DNA of 8,744 nucleotides from positions 1 through 8,744 of the forward strand of contig CAKZZM010000004.1 of NCBI GenBank assembly GCA_937885465.1. Direction: 5' to 3'. The stretch is from an uncultured Bacteroidales bacterium (GTDB taxonomy: Bacteria > Bacteroidota > Bacteroidia > Bacteroidales > Paludibacteraceae). The notes below the pieces were generated by a model. It did not search any database. It was not told the DNA's origin and saw only the letters and a program-made list of their open reading frames with translations. Shown here in pieces: positions 6,214-8,744 of this stretch. A program made the position numbers and the translations under genes. The first letter of the stretch is position 1, and every line of letters starts with the position of its first letter.

Positions 6214-6805
6214 ATGGCAAATACGCTGAACGTACAAGGAACAGAGGTAACGATTATTAAAGTTCATGCAGAAGATTACATCTGCCTGACGGACATGTTA
6301 AGAGCAAAGGATGGAGATTTCTTTGTTACCGATTGGCTGCGTAACCGAAACACGTTGGAATATATAGGCATTTGGGAGAAGGTGAATAACCCCGATTTTA
6401 ATTATGGCGAATTCGCCACAATTAGAAATAACGCAGGTCTCAATAATTTCAAGATTTAACTACCATATCCACACGGATGCCATCAAGGAGCACCTCGTGC
6501 CGGAGGAGATAGACCCTTACCATCGTTCGCTTATCTATGCCAACGAAGCGGATGTATTAAATGTGGCATTGTTCGGAATGACCGCCAAGGAGTGGCGCGA
6601 CGCGCACCCTGAGGATAAAGGCAATATACGCGACTACGCAACGATTAACCAATTAATCTGTTTGAGTAATATGGAGAACCTGAATGCCGTCTTTATCCAT
6701 GAAGAAATGCCGCAAGGTGAACGTCTCCAGAAACTCAACCAAATAGCCATTCAACAAATGACCGTACTGGAGAATGTCGAATCGAAGAAGATATTAAAAG
6801 CATAA
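6214..6805 (+). pseudogene. KilA-N domain protein, internal deletion and frameshift
   Basis: The ATG at 6214 opens an 81-codon frame with the KilA-N DNA-binding domain start: DYICLTDMLRAKDG (21-34), TDWLRNRNTLEYIGIWEKVNNPDF (39-62) and EFATIRNNAGLNNF (66-79). It stops at 6457-6459. The gene resumes in the +1-shifted frame at about 6452 with RFNYHIHTDAIKEHL and then ANEADVLNVALFGMTAKEWR, GNIRDYATINQL and ERLQKLNQIAIQQM, the usual C-terminal part of Bacteroidales KilA-N proteins, ending at 6805. Family members of about 270-280 residues have 60-80 residues between these blocks (typically a Trp-Ile-rich segment and a SGRYGGTYAH-like motif), absent here. So a deletion with frameshift at about 6445-6460 explains both gaps. 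An ATG at 6404 in the second frame is not a family start. KilA-N proteins are found in phages and in Bacteroidales chromosomes; the role is poorly defined. Confidence 0.75.
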
Positions 6806-6815
6806 ATAACCGTCC

Positions 6816-6923
6816 CCTGCTCCGCGACGCGACTTAGAGCCGAGCAGGCAAGCCATTCGGAGGAAGGCATATCGCGCGTAGCGACGCGCGATAACATATT
6901 GAAATAATCGAACCCGCAAGGGT
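6816..6923 (+). other. Run of three strong hairpins after the KilA-N remnant
   Basis: CCTGCTC/GAGCAGG (6816-6822 with 6842-6848), TATCGCGCGT-AGCG-ACGCGCGATA (6870-6893, ten perfect pairs, four-base loop) and ACCC-GCAA-GGGT (6912-6923, GNRA-type loop). No reading frame is evident between 6806 and 7126, so this reads as a structured non-coding segment, either a 3' untranslated region or a small RNA. It does not match a tRNA or rRNA. Confidence 0.5.
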
Positions 6924-6931
6924 GAGAATTA

Positions 6932-6950
6932 AAAGAAGCGTTTGCTTTTT
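6932..6950 (+). terminator. Weak terminator-like hairpin before the acyltransferase leader
   Basis: AAA(g)AAGC-GTTT-GCTTTTT forms a seven-pair stem with one bulge, preceded by A-rich and ending in T-rich sequence. The stem has only two G-C pairs, so termination would be inefficient and read-through into the next gene plausible. Confidence 0.3.
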
Positions 6951-6962
6951 ATAACGTAGCAA

Positions 6963-7103
6963 CTCCGGAACCTAGGAAATTTCATAAGTTGCTTCCATAC
7001 GGAATAAAAGTAAGCGCCCATGTTTTTGCGTGGGCGATACTTATCTGTTGGAAGCGGTTATCCTAGGACCTCGGAGCGTAGATGAGAATCGTCTGCGCTT
7101 TTG
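6963..7103 (+). promoter_or_regulatory. Long structured leader RNA of the acyltransferase gene
   Basis: Positions 6963-7076 fold into a long imperfect hairpin. Its blocks are CTCCG/CGGAG (6963-6967 with 7072-7076), CCTAGGA/TCCTAGG (6971-6977 with 7061-7067), GCTTCCA/TGGAAGC (6991-6997 with 7049-7055), ATAA(aa)GTA/TACTTAT and the apical CGCCCATG/CGTGGGCG (7015-7022 with 7029-7036). Immediately after, AGCGTAGA/TCTGCGCT (7075-7082 with 7092-7099) forms an eight-pair stem ending in TTTTGTTTGT, which looks like an intrinsic terminator whose 5' arm overlaps the base of the long hairpin by two bases. The start codon lies 28 nt after GTCTGCGC (7091-7098). Apical motif, box and spacing are shared with the Gtr-like leader. 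Confidence 0.68.
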
Positions 7104-7126
7104 TTTGTCTAAATAACTAAAAAAAC

Positions 7127-8221
7127 ATGGATAATCGGTTAATGAGAGACTCAAATGCAGAATTACTTCGTATTATTTGCATATTCATTATTCTACTTCA
7201 CCATTTTTGTGTACATGCATTGTATCCTGAGGTGTTACAATTAGACGTCGCCGGCAAAGGGTGGGATAGCCATTTTTTACTCTTTATTCATGCCTTTCTA
7301 TTTATAGGGGTAAATTGCTTTATCTTGATTTCGGGTTGGTATGGCATCAAACCTAAATGGCGAAGTTTCATCAATCTCTATCTTATATATTCCTTTTACA
7401 ATCTTTTGCATCCTATTAAATTTATAGCAAAAGGATTGATACTCGGGAATGGTTTTGTGTTGCCATATTCGATACATGACATTTTTATGCGCACACTTTT
7501 TCCGTTCAGTCATGGGCATTTATGGTTCATGGACTGCTATCTGGGCCTATTTCTCATGGCTCCGCTGTTGAATATCGCCATAAATCATATGTCAAAACGG
7601 CAACATGAATATATACTCCTTTTACTAACTATTGCAAATATATACTTTGGAGATTTTTGGGGCATGGAGTTAATAAACTCCGATGGATTTTCTTTGTCAA
7701 ACTTTATTTACTTATATATTTTAGGTAGTTATCTGCATAGATATATCACTATCGAAACAATAGATAAGAACCGTTGGCGTTGGTTCTTACTCTATGCTCT
7801 TTTCGGACTTTTATGGGGAACTTGTTCTATGCTTTCAGCATACCATATTAAAATTCCACATTGGCATGCATTTGCGTATAACAACCTGTTTCTATTGCTA
7901 ACTGCCATATTTTTCTTTTTGTTTATGATGTCATGGCATTTTAAGAATCGTTGTATTAACTATATTGCGGTATCAATGCTTGGAGTTTATATGTTTAATG
8001 AAGGTGTCATTAAATACGGTTTCATTAAACCATATTCGCATATGTTTACTCCACTTCTCCAATTAGCTTTGTGGCTGGGAATATCGGTTGGATTCTTTAT
8101 CGTTGCAGTTGGTATAGATCAAATACGTATCTTGCTTACTAAACCTATATGGTTACTTTATAATCGTCATATCGAAACGAAATTATCAAAGATCTCATCA
8201 AAATTTAATAGAAATTCTTAA
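7127..8221 (+). CDS. Acyltransferase-3 family membrane protein (probable glycan O-acyltransferase)
   Basis: A 364-residue protein with about ten transmembrane helices. Family landmarks in order: RDSNAELLRI (7-16), the paired His HH at 25-26 at the end of TM1 (the conserved acyl-transfer region), GVNCFILISGWYG (61-73), and HLWFMDCYLGLFLMAPLLN (131-149). It lacks a C-terminal SGNH domain, so it resembles OafA/WecH-type single-domain enzymes that move acetyl or other acyl groups onto surface polysaccharide or other cell-envelope sugars. The ATG at 7127 is preceded by an A-rich stretch (CTAAAAAAAC), normal for Bacteroidetes, and by the structured leader. The gene is A/T-rich like the GT-C genes and appears intact. 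Substrate unknown; sharing a leader motif with the Gtr-like operon suggests a joint role in decorating a surface glycan. Confidence 0.87.
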   Translation: MDNRLMRDSNAELLRIICIFIILLHHFCVHALYPEVLQLDVAGKGWDSHFLLFIHAFLFIGVNCFILISGWYGIKPKWRSFINLYLIYSFYNLLHPIKFIAKGLILGNGFVLPYSIHDIFMRTLFPFSHGHLWFMDCYLGLFLMAPLLNIAINHMSKRQHEYILLLLTIANIYFGDFWGMELINSDGFSLSNFIYLYILGSYLHRYITIETIDKNRWRWFLLYALFGLLWGTCSMLSAYHIKIPHWHAFAYNNLFLLLTAIFFFLFMMSWHFKNRCINYIAVSMLGVYMFNEGVIKYGFIKPYSHMFTPLLQLALWLGISVGFFIVAVGIDQIRILLTKPIWLLYNRHIETKLSKISSKFNRNS

Positions 8222-8430
8222 AATTTATCCACTTTTGAGATTACCAGTCGCTTACGTGAAGCGATTGAGGCGCACTGAGAATGTCTAATGGACATTTGAA
8301 GGAATAAGTGCACCGCACGAGTTTTCTCAGCCCTCACTGCTGAGCAAACATAGAACTCCTTAAAGCCGAGACATACGGGATACCTACGGAACGATAGACC
8401 GACGGGAGCCCGACGAGATACCGTGATTGA
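8222..8430. other. Structured non-coding segment after the acyltransferase
   Basis: No convincing gene is seen in this stretch. It contains AGTCGCTT-ACGTG-AAGCGATT (8246-8266, one G-T pair on the plus strand), AATGTC/GACATT (8280-8296) enclosed by GCACT/AGTGC, CTGAGAA/TTCTCAG as an alternative outer pair, CTCAGC/GCTGAG (8326-8344) and CGGG-AG-CCCG near 8403-8412. None has a U-tract. The density of small stem-loops suggests a repeat element or a structured RNA; the family is not recognised. The following 8431-8525 shows nothing I can assign. Confidence 0.4.
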
Positions 8431-8527
8431 ATTTTAACAATTGGCAACAAGCGTTTACAACAAAAGCCACTTCTCTAAGACGGAATCAGCGATATAAATC
8501 CCATCTATACGACATTCACGATAGTAA

Positions 8528-8580
8528 AAAATGAAGTTCACAAATTTGTGGACCACAATTTTGTGAACTTATGCATTTTT
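8528..8580. terminator. Bidirectional intrinsic terminator
   Basis: Two 18-base arms, AAGTTCACAAATTTGTGG (8534-8551) and CCACAATTTTGTGAACTT (8553-8570), are inverted with a single mismatch. They are flanked by an A-run on the left and a T-run on the right, so a U-tract follows the stem in both directions. It would stop transcripts from the plus-strand acyltransferase and from a minus-strand gene ending near 8616. The left arm holds a perfect 12-bp palindrome, CACAAATTTGTG (8539-8550). Confidence 0.75.
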
Positions 8581-8615
8581 TATGGATGGCAAGACCTATA
8601 TGGATACCGAAGGCA

Positions 8616-8744
8616 CTACACTCCCCTGCCCATTTCGTAGGCTTGCTCGGGATAAGGGGTATTGAGGATTTTAGCCGTATTCTTAATGTGTTTGTTTGAG
8701 GTATTGCAGGTCGCCATACCAATAGGAAGCGGTGGTGCCGCCAT
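8616..8744 (-). CDS. Possible 3' end of a minus-strand gene (partial, unrecognised)
   Basis: A minus-strand frame is open from the window edge to a TAG at 8616-8618, its last residues including HIKNTAKILNTPYPEQAYEMGRGV. A terminator lies just beyond its stop, as expected for a convergent gene. The neighbouring frame reads GGTTASYWYGDLQYLKQTH before a TAA at 8683-8685 and also looks protein-like, so either one gene ends at 8683 or a frameshift links the two. I do not recognise a family. The codon ATG at the very edge may be internal. A longer open frame on the same strand in the third register (8516-8722) runs through the terminator arms and is rejected. Confidence 0.3.
   Translation of the reverse strand: MAAPPLPIGMATCNTSNKHIKNTAKILNTPYPEQAYEMGRGV

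Noticed and set aside
6404..6451. ATG at 6404 as the start of a separate 133-residue gene
   Set aside because: Residues before about 6452 in that frame are the KilA-N N-terminal region read out of frame; homology begins only after the junction.
8218..8430. Minus-strand open frame of about 70 codons (containing AEKTRAVHLFLQMSIRH)
   Set aside because: It has no start codon near its upstream end, overlaps the acyltransferase stop codon, and runs through several perfect stem-loops; treated as non-coding repeat-like sequence.
8516..8722. Minus-strand 68-codon frame
   Set aside because: It crosses the bidirectional terminator arms and has a composition unlike a protein (Pro/Ile/Lys runs without a domain); a shadow frame.

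Overview
The window looks like chromosomal DNA of a Bacteroidales species (Bacteroides, Prevotella or Parabacteroides type). The evidence is three promoter-like sites matching the Bacteroidetes TAnnTTTG -7 box, start codons preceded by A/T-rich rather than Shine-Dalgarno sequence, and protein families typical of that group (a KilA-N domain protein and an alpha/beta-hydrolase lipoprotein). No genus can be fixed from the sequence alone.

Left half, minus strand (about 4700 down to 1): a Gtr-like glycan-modification operon. It reads promoter, a leader of about 365 nt, a GtrA-like small membrane protein, a GT2 polyprenyl-phosphate glycosyltransferase, two tandem paralogous GT-C membrane glycosyltransferases, then the first 14 codons of a UDP-galactopyranose mutase gene (glf) that breaks down near the window edge. 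The expected logic is that the GT2 enzyme charges a lipid carrier with a sugar, the GtrA protein helps bring it across the inner membrane, and the GT-C enzymes transfer the sugar to a periplasmic acceptor such as O-antigen or another surface glycan.

Middle, minus strand (about 5990 to 4769): a promoter, a leader carrying GAACGTCTCC-type palindromic repeats, a small lipoprotein that is an internally deleted alpha/beta hydrolase, and an atypical NAD(P)-binding SDR.

Right half, plus strand (6087 to 8221): a well-formed promoter drives a KilA-N domain gene broken by an internal deletion and frameshift. A string of strong hairpins follows, then a long hairpin leader and an intact acyltransferase-3 membrane protein, probably a glycan O-acetyltransferase. 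From 8222 to the end there is a structured non-coding stretch, a bidirectional terminator and what may be the 3' end of a minus-strand gene.

The most interesting signal is that the leaders of the Gtr-like operon (minus strand) and of the acyltransferase gene (plus strand) share one architecture. Each has a long imperfect hairpin with the same apical motif GCYCATG-N5-GCGTGGGC, then the box GTCTGCGCTTTT, then a start codon exactly 28 nt after GTCTGCGC. This suggests a family of cis-acting leader RNAs controlling surface-glycan modification genes, perhaps by terminator/antiterminator control. The window also holds several decayed genes (glf, the hydrolase, KilA-N), as expected of a variable surface-glycan region.
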